A stretch of 64,000 nucleotides of DNA, taken from contig JASEVX010000098.1 of the NCBI GenBank assembly GCA_031761405.1, forward strand, positions 434,001-498,000, written 5' to 3'. A program made the translations under genes and the position numbers. Below, piece by piece: positions 31,301 to 43,894 of this stretch. The stretch's first letter is position 1, and the number at the start of each line of letters is the position of its first letter. Source of the stretch: Serripes groenlandicus. Its lineage: Eukaryota > Mollusca > Bivalvia > Cardiida > Cardiidae. The notes beneath the pieces are model-generated. The model was not told where the DNA came from. It was given only the letters and a program-made list of their open reading frames with translations, and ran no database searches.

Positions 31301-34300
31301 GCCACTAATTGTTTACCAGTACTGCTGGTCAATCTATCCCGACAAGAAAAGGCGGTAAAACCATAGTTTGTCTACAGTACCCATTACTTCTAGAGCGCCA
31401 ATAATTATTAACCAGTACTGCTGGTCAATCTATCCCAACACAAAAAGGCGGTAAAACCATAGTTTGTCTACATTACCCATTACCTCCAGAGCGTCACTAA
31501 TTGTTTACCAGTACTGCTGGTCAATCTATCCCGACAAGAAAAGGCGGTAAAACCATAGTTTGTCTACAGTACCCATTACCTCCAGAGCTCCACTAATTGT
31601 TTACCAGTACTGCTGGTCAATCTATCCCGACACGAACAGGCGGTAAAACCATAGTTTGTCTACAGTACCCATTACTTCCAGAGCGCCACTAATTGTTTAA
31701 CTGTACTGCTAGTTAATCTATCTCGACACAAAAAGGCTGTAAAACCATAGTTTGTCTACAGTACCCATTACTTCCAGAGCGCCACTAATTGTTTAACTGT
31801 ACTGCTAGTTAATCTATCTCGACACAAAAAGGCGGTAAAACCATAGTTTGTCTACAGTACCCATTACTTCCAGAGCGCCACTAATTGTTTACCAGTACTG
31901 TTGGTCAACCTATCCCGACACCAAAAGGCGGTAAAACCATAGTTTGTCTACAGTACCGATTACCTCAAGAGCGTCACTAATTGTTTACCAGTACTGCTGG
32001 TCAATCTATCCTGACACAAAAAGGCGCTAAAACCATAGTTTGTCTGCAGTACCCATTACCTCCAGAGCGCCACTAATTGTTTACCAGTACTGTTGGTCAA
32101 TCTATCCCGACACAAAAAGGCGGTAAAACCATAGTTTGTCTACAGTACCCATTACCTCCAGAGCGCCACTAATTGTTTACCAGTACTGTTGGTCAATCTA
32201 TCCCGACAAGAAAAGGCGGTAAAACCATAGTTTGTCTACAGTACCCATTACCTCCAGAGCTCCACTAATTGTTTACCAGTACTGCTGGTCAACCTATCTC
32301 GACACAAAAAGGCGGTAAAACCATAGTTTGTCTACAGTACCCATTACTTCCAGAGCGCCACTAATTGTTTACCAGTACTGTTGGTCAACCTATCCCGACA
32401 CCAAAAGGCGGTAAAACCATAGTTTGTCTACAGTACCGATTACCTCAAGAGCGTCACTAATTGTTTACCAGTACTGCTGGTCAATCTATCCTGACACAAA
32501 AAGGCGCTAAAACCATAGTTTGTCTGCAGTACCCATTACCTCCAGAGCGCCACTAATTGTTTACCAGTACTGTTGGTCAATCTATCCCGACACAAAAAGG
32601 CGGTAAAACCATAGTTTGTCTACAGTACCCATTACCTCCAGAGCGCCACTAATTGTTTACCAGTACTGTTGGTCAATCTATCCCGACAAGAAAAGGCGGT
32701 AAAACCATAGTTTGTCTACAGTACCCATTACTTCTAGAGCGCTAATAATTATTAACCAGTACTACTGGTCAATCTATCCCGACACAAAAAGGCTGTAAAA
32801 CCATAGTTTGTCTACATTACCCATTACCTCCAGAGCGTCACTAATTGTTTACCAGTACTGCTGGTCAACCTATCCCGACACAAAAAGGCGGTAAAACCAT
32901 AGTTTGTCTACAGTACCCATAACTTCCAGAGCGTCACTAATTGTTTACCAGTACTGTTGGTTAATCTACCGACTCCAAAAGGCGGTAAAACCATAGTTTG
33001 TCTGCAGTACCCATAACTTCCAGAGCGCCACTAATTGTTTACCAGTACTGTTGGTTAATCTACCGACACCAAAAGGCGGTAAAACCATAGTTTGTCTGCA
33101 GTACCCATTACTTCCAGAGCGCCACTAATTGTTTACCAGTACTGTTAGTCAATTTATAACGACACAAAAAGGCGGTAAAACCATAGTATGTCTGCAGTAC
33201 CCATTACCTCCAGAGCGCCACTTATTTTTTAACTGTACTGCTAGTCAATCTATCCCGACACAAAAAGGCGGTAAAACCATAGTTTGTCTACAGTACCCAT
33301 TACTTCCAGGGCGCCACTAATTGTTTACCAGTACTGTTGGTTAATCTACCGACACCAAAAGGCGATAAAACCATAGTTTGTCTGCAGTACCCATTATTTC
33401 CAGAGCGCCACTAATTGTTTACCAGTACTGTTGGTCAATCTATCCTGACACAAAAAGGCGGTAAAACCATAATATGTCTACAGTACCCATAACTTCCAGA
33501 GCGCCACTAATTGTTTACCAGTACTGTTGGTCAATCTATCCCGACACCAAAGGGCGGTAAAACCATAGATTGTCTGCAGTACCCATTACCTCCAGAGCGC
33601 CACTAATTGTTTACCAGTACTGCTGGTCAATCTATCCTGACACGAAAAGGCGCTAAAACCATAGTTTGTCTACAGTACCCATTACTTCTAGAGCGCCAAT
33701 AATTATTAACCAGTACTGCTGGTCAATCTATCCTGACACGAAAAGGCGCTAAAACCATAGTTTGTCTACAGTACACATTACTTCCAGAGCGCCACTAATA
33801 GTTTACCAGTACTGCTGGTCAATCTATCCCGACACAAAAAGGCGGTAAAACCATAGTTTGTCTACAGTACACATAACTTCCAGAGCGCCACTAATTGTTT
33901 ACCAGTACTGCTGGTCAATCTATCCCGACACAACAAGGCGGTAAATCCATAGTTTGTCTATAGTATACTGTACATAACTTCCAGAGCGCCACTAATTGTT
34001 TACCAGTACTGATGGTCAATCTATCCCGACACAAAAAGGCGGTAAAACGATAGTTTGTCTACAGTACAAATAACATCCAGAGGGCCACTAATTGTTTACA
34101 AGTACTGCTGGTCAATCTATCCCGACACAAAAAGGCGGTAAAACCATAGTTTGTCTACAGTACACATTACTTCCAGAGCGCCACTAATTGTTTACCAGCA
34201 CTGCTGGTCAATCTATCCCGACACAAAAAGGCTGTAAAACCATAGTTTGTCTACAGTACCCATTACCTCCAGAGCGCCACTAATTGTTTACCAGTACTGC

Positions 34301-34870
34301 TGATCAATCTATCCCGACACAAAAAGGTGGTAAAACCATAGTTTGTCTACAGTACACATAACTTCCAGAGCGCCACTAATTGTTTATCAGTACTGCTGGT
34401 CAATCTATCCCGACACAAAAAGGCTGTAAAACCATAGTTTGTCTACAGTACAGATAACTTCCAGAGCTCCACTAATTGTTTACCAGTACTGCTGATCAAT
34501 CTATCCCGACACAAAAAGGTGGTAAAACCATAGTTTGTCTACAGTACACATAACTTCCAGAGCGCCACTAATTGTTTATCAGTACTGCTGGTCAATCTAT
34601 CCCGACACGAAAAGGCGGTAAAACCATAGTTTGTCTACAGTACACATTACTTTCAGAGCGCCACTAATTGTTTACCAGTACTGTTGGTCAACCTATCCTG
34701 ACACGAAAAGGCGGTAAAACCATAGTTTTTCTACAGTACCCATTACTTTCAGAGCGCCACTAATTGTTTACCAGTACTGTTGGTCAATCTATCCTGAATT
34801 TGTCTGCAGTACCAATTACTTCAAAAGGCGGTAAAACCATATTTTGTTTACAGTACCCATTACTGCCAGG
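28334..34870. repeat. 96-bp satellite, about 68 copies
   Basis: The unit begins 'taattgtttaccagtactgc' and contains 'tatcccgacacaaaaaggcg', 'gtaaaaccatagtttgtcta' and 'cagtacccattacttccag'. 'accagtactg' lies at 28441, 28537, 28633 and 28729, 96 bp apart. Some units are 3 bp shorter ('taatctaccgac'). The divergence is a few percent. Blocks are duplicated inside the array: 31880-32240 recurs 480 bp later, and about 29585-30060 recurs near 33130-33605, 3544 bp later. The last units near 34790-34870 are scrambled. Short open frames exist because 96 is 32 codons. Confidence 0.97.
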
Positions 34871-36984
34871 AGATTATCCATCCAAGTACTAACCTACCTC
34901 AACATTCGTTATCCTCGATGATTGCACAAGAACCGTTGTTTGAAGCATGATCCGTAGAACCGTACTATACTTAATCGGTATCAATAAACCAAATCGATTT
35001 CCCAAGCTTATATGTAGGTACATATGTATTTGACATCAGCTGTTATCATTGATAAGACGAATTCAATTATGATATAATTACTGATGACTACAATAGTGTC
35101 AGTGACATTAATTAACATAACTTCGCAATTATACCATCATGGGATATAATCCTATTACGTGAAATCCGAATATTATGTTTTATGAACTTGGTGGCATATC
35201 AATAGGACTCTTTCATTATGTTTAGTCTAAACTCATTGTATGCCAATATTTGCTAGAGTAATTATAAAAAATACTGTTATAAGTAAAACATGATGTTTTA
35301 GAATAATTACATCTGTTCAATGTGATGTAATTTCTTAATCTCGAGGTTTATGACAATACCAGTACGTTACCTGGTAGGATAACCGACTTTATAGTAAATT
35401 GGACTAAGTTTGAGATGTTAAACTTGTATATAGCAACATAGTCACATCGGTATTGTTTGGTTTAGTTTTGACTTGAGGTAATAATTTGAAATATTTCCTT
35501 TATATGTAAATAGTGCCCCATCACCATGAGACAGACCGACAATCAAAGGAAAGATACACTCGAACAATTTGATCGTGTTACACCTTTGCATCATAATTGT
35601 CTACTTTTGACCGACCAGTGGGTTTATTTAATTCAACGTTAAACCATTTCAACTATATATTAACTATAACAAAGCGATAACCATGCCCTGTTGGGGACTT
35701 ACCAGTATTAGAGTTTAGACTATGGCATATGGGTTGTAACAACTCCACTATGAACGACAAGGGTGAGATCGAATTCAGGACCTTTGTCTAAATAACATGA
35801 AGTTCAACTGTTGGACACATCCAATACCTATTTACCGTTTAAAGAAGTCCACGACTTCCTTGTATGTATATTATATACACTTGTATATATATGTGCGATG
35901 CTCCAGGAAAACATAACACAGGACCTGTCTGCACTTCCATGCTTAAGTTATCATACACGTGTTGTTTTACGGGAGTTTATTGAAACCTTCTGCGATTGAT
36001 TTTGGAGAAGTGCAGACCAAGTTCTGACTGGTCGTAAATGTCCAACGTTAGGATTCCACAGACCGCCGCTCATATATAATGTGGTTGTCTTTGACAAGTC
36101 TCACTATTAGCGGCCTATCTTAAATTCCAAGTCCCTGATTTGAACTTCATACATTATATTATTGGTACGAGACGAGTGCTACATCTGAGCTGTAACTGGA
36201 CTGCGACGAATACAGGACCGCATGTCAACATGTTTACAAGCTGACACATATTCCTGTAACATGGCATGACCTTTATAAATGTGGAACCATGTACGAAACA
36301 AACTTTATACATTATTTATACTTATTGTAACTTAGTTAATGGTTATAACTATAGTAAATCTCTGCAGAGTTTCGGCGATTAGTACTCAAATGTATAATGG
36401 CATATGCTGACAAACATTCCTCTAAATGTTTATAACTGTAACTCCAAACGTTTGACAATTACCGGGAGACAAGTTGTAAGTTAAAACTCCGGTAATTGCA
36501 ATTCACTGATAAAACTGGCGAAAATGTCCGCACACTATAACCTCATTACAACTAAATCAAGGACCATAACTCTGATTTAATGGTATTTAGGCAACAACAA
36601 AAAATAACAAGGTTCACAGGTTCGTATGCTAACAGCTTTGCCACGATCTTTACTCAAATACATTCGAAATGTGTGAGACATGAATTGTCCATGTACTCTG
36701 CCAATTATTTTGCTTGAATACCTATTCACGGAGAATATTGAACAAATAATTAAAAAAGTCAGTTGATTGATTGGAGCTTAACATCATTTTCATTCATTGT
36801 TTAGTTAAATAAAATCAGCAAATCAACTTAAATGTGTGTGTTCCTGGCTGTATCGCACATACACTCTACAAAATAGACATCAGATGTAAATGATAACGTT
36901 CCCATATAGATTATTTAGTCCACTAATGACAGACGAATGAGGCTACCTAGTCACAATGACTCTTATCAATCATCGAACTGAATA
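34871..36984. other. Unique-looking spacer, no gene recognised
   Basis: AT-rich sequence of about 2.1 kb. The only recognisable item is a minus-strand SINE-tail-like scrap near 36761-36782 ('gttgattgattggagcttaa'). The frame at 35811-35999 has no supporting motif. Confidence 0.45.
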
Positions 36985-37440
36985 ATAGCCGAGTTAGGGT
37001 TATAGGTTACTACACTTGGATGAAAAGCAGAGACATACAATGTAGTTACAAATGATTACTCCTGGATGAATAACCGTGACAGGGATATAACTTACTACAC
37101 TTGGAAGAAAAACAGAGACATACGATGTAGTTACAAATGATTACTCCTGGATGAATAACCGTGACAGGGTTATAACTTACTAAATATGGATGAAAAACAG
37201 AGACATACAATGTAGTTACAAATGATTACTCCTGGATGAATAACCGTGACAGGGTTATAACTGTAGAACCCTGGATATATAGCCGAGACATAACTGAAGA
37301 CCTTGAATGAATAACCGAGAGAAGGTTATAATTGACTAGACATTGATGCATTGCCGAGACAGGGTTATAAATGACTACCTCTGAATGAATAGTCGGGGAC
37401 AGTGTTATAACTGACTACGCCTGAATGAACAACCGCAACA
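36985..37440. repeat. 85-bp tandem repeat passing into 40-45-bp half-units
   Basis: 'tgtagttacaaatgattact' occurs at 37041, 37126 and 37211, 85 bp apart, each followed by 'cctggatgaataaccgtgac'. To the right, 'tgaatgaataaccgagagaa' and similar half-units ('gacagggttataa') continue to 37440. The LINE remnant begins at its right edge. Confidence 0.85.
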
Positions 37441-37449
37441 AAATAGGAA

Positions 37450-40270
37450 GAATGTGAAGTGGTGGAATGATTCTTGCGAAATTGCAGTCAAAGCTATGAA
37501 AAATCCTTAAATAAATTTAAGAGACATCCGAGTGAAGTCAACCGGGTCAAATATAAAGAGGCAGCCCAAAATAGCAAAGAGGTTATTTTAAACAGTAAAC
37601 AAAAAGACTGGGCTGCCTTCTGTGAATCAGCAATCATTAACCCCAAAAACCCCAAAGAATTTTGGAATAAGATTCACAGAATTAAAGGAACCTCATGCAA
37701 ACCTGTACCTATTCTCAGCAAAAAATAACAAAGACTCCATTACTCCTCTAGAAAAAGCAAATACCCTGGTACAGCATTATGCTCAAGTCTCAAATGAAAA
37801 TAACCTTGATCCTGAGGTATTGGCACATCAAAATAAGTTTGAAAAGGATCACGCTCATTTGCTTCACCCTATATCATTGGATAATAACAATTCCCCATTA
37901 AACAATGACTTCACTCTTCAGGAACTAAACGACTGCATTAGTAGTAGGAAACATTCCACTGCGGGGCTTGACTAATTAGCATATACTATGTTTAAACATA
38001 TGCCCGACATAGCTCTCAAAATCTGGCTCACATTCTTTAATAGCATATGGGTAGTGGGCAGTTCCCTGAGGACTGGAAGCTAGCCTACGTTATACCACTA
38101 TATAAACATGGAAAAGATCCAAATGACCCTAAGTCATATCGACCGATAAGTCTTACATCCCACCCTGGGAAATTGCTAGAGGGGATGGTTAAGGCTAGAT
38201 TAGAAAGGCTACTAGAATCAAAAAATATAATAAACCCCTTCCAGTCTGGCTTTAGGAAGGGTCACAGCACTTTAGACCAGCTGGTAAGGCTTCAACATGA
38301 TGTCCTCTATGCCAAAAATAGAAGGCGTTCCGTTCTAGCTATTTTTCTAGACCTGGAAGCCGCTTTCGATCTAGCATGGCATTCAGGTATTCTATATAAA
38401 CTCAATCAACACGGTATAACAGGGCGATGTTTCAAGTATGTAAGGGCTTTCTTGTTGGATAGGAAAATTAGGGTTAAGGTTGAGGATACTCTTTCTGATA
38501 TACAAACATTGACGAGAGGTACACCCCAAGGCGCCATTTCATCTCCGTTACTCTTTACTCTCCTAATAAATGATTTCCCAGAAGCAACAGCGGGGACTGG
38601 GATGGTTATCAGTCAATTTGCCGATGATTCCGGCAGTTGGTTAAGTGGACGTCATATCCCAACCCTTAAACAAAAGGCACAACAAGGGTTAGACTCCATT
38701 TGGCGCTGGTCCCAAGAATGGGGCTTTAAACTTTCAAAAACTAAAACAGTAGGAATCCTATTTGGAAATCAAAAAGAAAACATAGTGGACGTACATTTAG
38801 GCGGTACAAAAATAAAATTTGAGAAGACTAAAATTTCTAGGCATGACATTTGATAATAAATTTACTTTACTGTCTCACATCACTGAGCTGATAACGAAGT
38901 GCCATAAGGACTTAAATCTCATGAGAATGCTTAGGGGAACTAAATTTGGGTCAAATAAAACCTCACTCCTGCTTCTCTATAAGTCCTTGATACGTTCAAA
39001 GCTAGACTATGGTGGCATAGTCTATGCTTGTGCCTCTAAAACACATTTAGATAAATTAGATTCTATCCAACAGAAAGCATTGGTAATAGCCCTGGCGGCA
39101 CTTCCCTCTACTCCGCTATATTTGCTTGAACAGGAAGCCGGGATGGAACCCTCAGATCTGCGACGGGAGTCACAATCATTAAAATACTGGGCGCAAGTAA
39201 AAAGTAGACCTTATAACCCGGTGAACGACATCCTCGTCACGTGCAATTTTGCGAGAGCTAGATACAAAAAGCCGGAAGCTCCTTTCAGATCTTATGTGCA
39301 GGCTCTGGCGGAAGAGTACAATGTTGAGGACATCAGTCCAGCAGATTCTAGACTCGTCTGGAAGCTCCATGAATCCTTTCAAACCCTAAAGTTGACATTT
39401 CCCTAAGCTCGAAATTTCAAAAATGTGAACCTGCAGCTCATATCTTAAATATAACTAAAAATCACATAAATTTGAGCTATGCTGAACATCTACAAATATT
39501 TACAGATGGAAGCAAAGATGAAAATAAGTCAGTATCTGCAGCTATGGTTATCCCATCGTTAAACATTTCAACAGCAAAAAGACTCAGTAATAATCTGTCA
39601 ATATACACTGCGGAACTGACTGCTATAAATTACGCATTAAACTGGACATTGTTAAATAGACCACACAAAGTTGCTATATAATCTGACTCTCTTTCGGCTT
39701 TACAATCAATTTATTCTAGAAATAGCAACTCAAGGCCTGATCTTATAGAAAATACTATCTCCCTTCAAGATCAGTGCCAACAAAATGACATACAGGTTAA
39801 TTTTGTGTGGTGTCCAGCTCATGTCAACTTGGAAGGGAATGAATTGGCTGATGGCGCAGCCAAAAACGCTCTAAGAAGTTTAGTTAGTGAAAAGGTTCCC
39901 CTGGCAAAAACAGAAATGTACTCCTTAATAAAATGCAAAATGACTCTTAAATGGACTGAAAGGCTGCTCACATTTTCAAAAAGACAGCCAATGCCTGTAT
40001 CAGGATCAAGCCTTAGACCACCTACAGATTACTCTAACTTGTAAAAGTTGGATAAATGTGTAACACGTCTAAGACTAGGATACACTCTGTTGCCAGGAAG
40101 CCTCGGACAACACATATTAGGGATTTCACCCATTTGCCCAAAATGCCATGTCCGACTCACTGCTGAACACTTTTTGATGGACTGCGGCGTTCATAAGGAG
40201 GCAAGAAAGAAATTTAAAAATGTGTTGGATGGAGCAGGAATTATGAGTTCTGTTTCCATCCAATGCTAAT
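37450..40270 (+). pseudogene. LINE (I/Jockey-like group with RNase H) ORF2 remnant
   Basis: Pieces in order: a linker (QKDWAAFCESAIINPKNPKE); RT with DWKLAYVIPLYKHGKDPNDP, SYRPISLTSHPGKLLE, FLDLEAAFD (near 38345), GTPQGAISSPLLFTLLIND and the active-site box QFADDS (38617-38631); a thumb region with LKFLGMTFD; an RNase H domain with IFTDGSK (near 39505), a later TAEL and SDSLSAL; and a terminal zinc-binding motif CPKCHVRLTAEHFLMDC (near 40136-40186). Frameshifts lie near 37722 (A-run), 38045, 38830 and 39406. Stops lie near 37974, 39681 (within AI-stop-SDS, at the RNase H aspartate motif) and 40044. The apurinic endonuclease and ORF1 are absent, so this is a 5'-truncated dead copy. The clade is tentative. 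Confidence 0.85.
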
Positions 40271-40747
40271 CAGAAGTCAGTGTTTCCCGCACTAGCAAAT
40301 TATTTGCTGGACAGCGAGATCACTGATAAAATTTAAAAAGACTTACTAAGATCTGTATTATGGTGGTGCAGTATAGTTGGTCTTTCATAAATTTGTTGAT
40401 TAAAGTATTACTCAAATGGGAAAATGAACAGAGGAAACTGAATATGTACAGTCACAGCACTGGTCATCAACCCCACCGAGCAAACTATAACAAAAGTCGT
40501 TCCCTCCATCCAAATCCGGTGATTCAGTACTCCAAGTTTTCAAAGCTGCTCCTTTCTCTACAATGTTCAAAGTTTTATTTACATGTTGGACAGGCTCAAT
40601 GATTTAATAGTATTAATCCAACCGTTTTGTTAACAGGGACAACTTGGTCTACGTGCTGGGTGTTTTTAAAAATAATGGAAGCATTCAGCGTAGATTAAAT
40701 CATGTCAAAGTTAAATGGAATTAAGTTGTTTTGTCCATTTAAATGTG

Positions 40748-40756
40748 TTAAAAGGC
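40748..40756 (+). repeat. Left 9-bp target-site duplication of the Foldback-like element
   Basis: TTAAAAGGC lies immediately before the terminal inverted repeat that starts GGGTGCATGG. It is identical to 43539-43547. Confidence 0.85.
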
Positions 40757-43538
40757 GGGTGCATGGAAATACCGGAATGGACCGAAATGGGCAGGAATGG
40801 ACCGGAATGGACCAGAATGGACGTATGGAAATACCGGAATGGACTTATGGAAATACCGAAATGGACCGGAATGGACTTATAGAAATACAGGAATGGACCG
40901 GAATGGACATTGGAAATACCGGAATGGACCTACTTGAAAGCATGGAAATACCGGAATGGACCTGTATATTTATACAATCATTTAACATAGAGTTTATTAT
41001 TTGGTTTTCAATAGTGTACCTTTAAGTACATCTGGACATGTTAATGTGTTAAGTTGGCCTGACATAAGCCGTAAAACATTAGACATTTAAAAAAATGAAT
41101 GTCTAATTAGACATTAGATATATGCACATTTTCATATCTAGAAGGCAAGTTAAATATTATATATTCAAAAACTCAAATGTCTTATTAGACATCAGACATT
41201 CAATTAAACATTCGCAAATTTTAATATCGGCAAATTAGACGTTAGACAATAGACATTAACAAAAAACACGGATGTCTAATTATACATTAGACATTAGGAT
41301 TTCACATTCTTAAAGAATATCTAGAAGATAAAACAGACATTCAATTATTTCAAATTACTTAGTTAGACATTAGACATTCACAAATTAGAATATGTACAAC
41401 CCAAATTCGACATAGGTCATTATACATTGAAAATAACGAATGTCGTATTGCCTAGCTAGTCATTAGACATTCGATAAGACATTAGCACATAAGAAGATCT
41501 AGAGTCCAAAATAGACATTGAACATTGTATGTTTCAAAAAACGAATGTTTAATTGGTTAGTTAGACATTAGACTTTCTAAAGTTTCTATCAGACATTAGA
41601 TTCGATATTGAAGAGACATTTGCAAAATCTAGAACCCAAATTCGTCGAATGTCATTATACATCCAAAAATCGAATGTCGAATTGCCTAGTTAGACATTAG
41701 ACATTCGCAAATTACCATATCTAGAACCCAATTTCTTCGTAGGTCATTGTACATGTAAAAAACGAATGTCGAATTGCCTTGTTAGATATGAGACATTGAA
41801 TAAGACATTCGCAAGTTCGAAGATCTAGAACATAAAGTAGACGTTTAACATTTTACATACAAAAAACGAATGTCTAAATGCCTAGTTAGACATTAGACAT
41901 TCACAAATAATAATAATTAGAACCTTAATTCGACGTAGGTCATTATTCATGGAATAAACGTATATCTATTTGTCTTGTAAGACATTCGATTAGACATTTG
42001 AGCAATCTAATAGCTAGAGCCTAACATAGACGTTTGGCACAGGACAATAACATCCAAATGTCTGATTTGCCGATTAAAACAATGAACATTCAACTGTTGT
42101 TTTAACATATGATCTTGATTAAGAGTTCTATGTCTCATGTATATGCTGAGGAAATTTCGGGTAAGTAGCTCTGCCAAAAAGGATTTTATGTGTGAAAGAA
42201 ATTTCCGCGGCTACTTGCCTTGCCAATGTTCTAACCTTCTAATTTGTTAATGTCTAATTGAATGTCTAACTAGGCAATTAGACATTCGTGTTTTCCATGT
42301 ACAATGACCTACGTCGAATTTGGGTTCTAGATCTTGTAATTTGTGAATTTCTAATCGAATGACTAATGTCTAACTCATCAAGTAGACATTCGTTTTTTTA
42401 ACGTTCAACGTTCAATGTTCAACGTCTACTTTGGGCTCTAGATTTTCTTATTTGCGAATGTCTTATTGCATGACTAATGTTTTATTGCATGTATAATTTT
42501 GTTCAGGTGTGTATAAATTAATCATTCGGCCTTCGTGATTAATTACTATAAAACTGAACTCCAAATCGTGATATAAGAGCCGGTATATCACGCAAAATGA
42601 GATCTGTTTCCTAAATTTGCAAACGTCTTATGGAATGTATAGTGGCTTACTAGGCAATTAGACATTCGTTTTTTACATGTACAATGACATACGAAGAAAT
42701 TGGGTAATTTGCGAATGTCTAACTAGGCAATTCGACATTCGTTTTTTGGATGTACAATGACATTCGACGAATTTGGTTTCTAGATTTTGCAAATGCCTCA
42801 TTAATATCGAATCAAATGTCTGATAGAAAGTCTAATGTCTAACTAACCAACTAGACATTCGTTTTTTGAAACATACAATTTTCAATGTCTAATTTGGACT
42901 CTAGATTTTCTTATGTGATAATGTAATGACTTATCGAATGTCTAATGACTAACTAGGCAATACGACATTCGTTTTTTCTATGTATAATGACCTATGTCGA
43001 ATTTGGGTTGTACATATTCTAAATGTGAATGTCTTATTGAATGTCTAATGTCTAACTAGGCAATTTGAAATTAGTTTTTTGAATGTCTATTTTATCTTCT
43101 AGATATTCTTTGCGAATGTTAAATTCTAATGTCTAATTAGACATTTTTTTTTTTTTTTTTTTTTTAATGTTTAATTTGCCGTACATATATATTAAAATTT
43201 GCGAGTGTTTAATTAAATGTCTGATGTCTAATAAGACATATGAATTTTTGAATATATAATAATTTTCTAACTTGCCTTCTAGATATTAAAAGTGTCTGAT
43301 GTCTAATTAGACATTCATTTTTTAAATGTCTAATGTTTTAGGGCCAATTTCACAAATTAACATGCCAAGACGTACTTAAAGGCACTCATTGAACATCAAA
43401 TAATAAACTATATGTTAAATGTATAAAACAGGTCCATTCCGGTATTTCCATGCTTTTCAAATAGGTCCATTCCGGTATTTCCATTGTCCATTCCGGTCCA
43501 TTCCTGTAATAGGTCCATTCCGGTATTTCCATGCACCC
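40757..43538. mobile_element. Foldback-like element with kilobase inverted arms
   Basis: The left end GGGTGCATGGAAATACCGG (40757) is the exact inverse of the right end (to 43538). Both ends hold tandem 'ggaataccggaatggacc'-like motifs (40757-40965 and 43430-43538). Inside, the left arm (to about 42090) and right arm (from about 42240) are near inverse copies made of short repeats such as 'aatgtctaattagacatt'. The 41050-41230 segment matches 43150-43335 in inverse orientation almost throughout. A central spacer of about 150 bp has no coding potential. The right arm has a T-run (about 43146-43165) and a nested insertion at about 42485-42612. It is flanked by identical 9-bp duplications. This organisation matches Foldback elements (Drosophila FB, sea urchin TU), and the 9-bp duplication is typical of the Mutator/Foldback group. 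No transposase is encoded. Confidence 0.88.
42485..42612. mobile_element. Small insertion nested in the right foldback arm
   Basis: This segment has no counterpart in the left arm. It contains two hairpins: 'attaatcattcggccttcg' with 'tgattaatt', and 'gtgatataagagccggtata' with 'tcac'. Its limits are approximate. Confidence 0.45.
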
Positions 43539-43547
43539 TTAAAAGGC
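43539..43547 (+). repeat. Right 9-bp target-site duplication of the Foldback-like element
   Basis: TTAAAAGGC directly follows the inverted end CCATGCACCC and is identical to 40748-40756. Confidence 0.85.
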
Positions 43548-43581
43548 CAATATATAGGTGTATGAATATGTTATAACCCTA

Positions 43582-43807
43582 ATTATTATATAACCTATAA
43601 ATAGACGCGTTTTCATTGGCTAAAAAGTAATTTTTTAGAAAAAATATCTAGCGATATTGACCTGTTTTTTCTGATATTGACCAGTTTTATAAATAGTAAC
43701 AGGGGAAGACCGGGGAATCCCACGAGCCGCCTATTAATATCATTCGCCTTTATCCGTACGCTACGGAATTTTCCGAGGCGCGTTCCGATGACCACGGAAA
43801 CTTCCGA
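43582..43807 (+). repeat. Direct repeat (left) upstream of the tyrosine recombinase gene
   Basis: About 226 bp from 'attattatataacctataaa' to 'cacggaaacttccga', nearly identical and in the same orientation as 46705-46931. It carries two TATA-like motifs (TATAAATA at 43596-43603 and 43688-43695). The recombinase start codon lies 88 bp beyond its end, so it may serve as an LTR-like promoter. Confidence 0.85.
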
Positions 43808-43894
43808 AGCTCGTTCGGATGATATTGATTAAATGCAATCAAGCGTTTGACTTCCATTGATCATTTGTGTTTCCAGACGACAATATCTGTCAAA

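Noticed and set aside
31117..33320. 63-codon frames in the 96-bp satellite (QKGGKTIVCLQYPLPPERH)
   Set aside because: Only a few of about 68 units are open over two repeats. Stops and 3-bp deletions are distributed without regard to frame.
40702..41025. 107-codon frame rich in MDRNG/WTGMD
   Set aside because: It is formed by the 'ggaatggacc' tandem motifs at the tip of the Foldback-like element.
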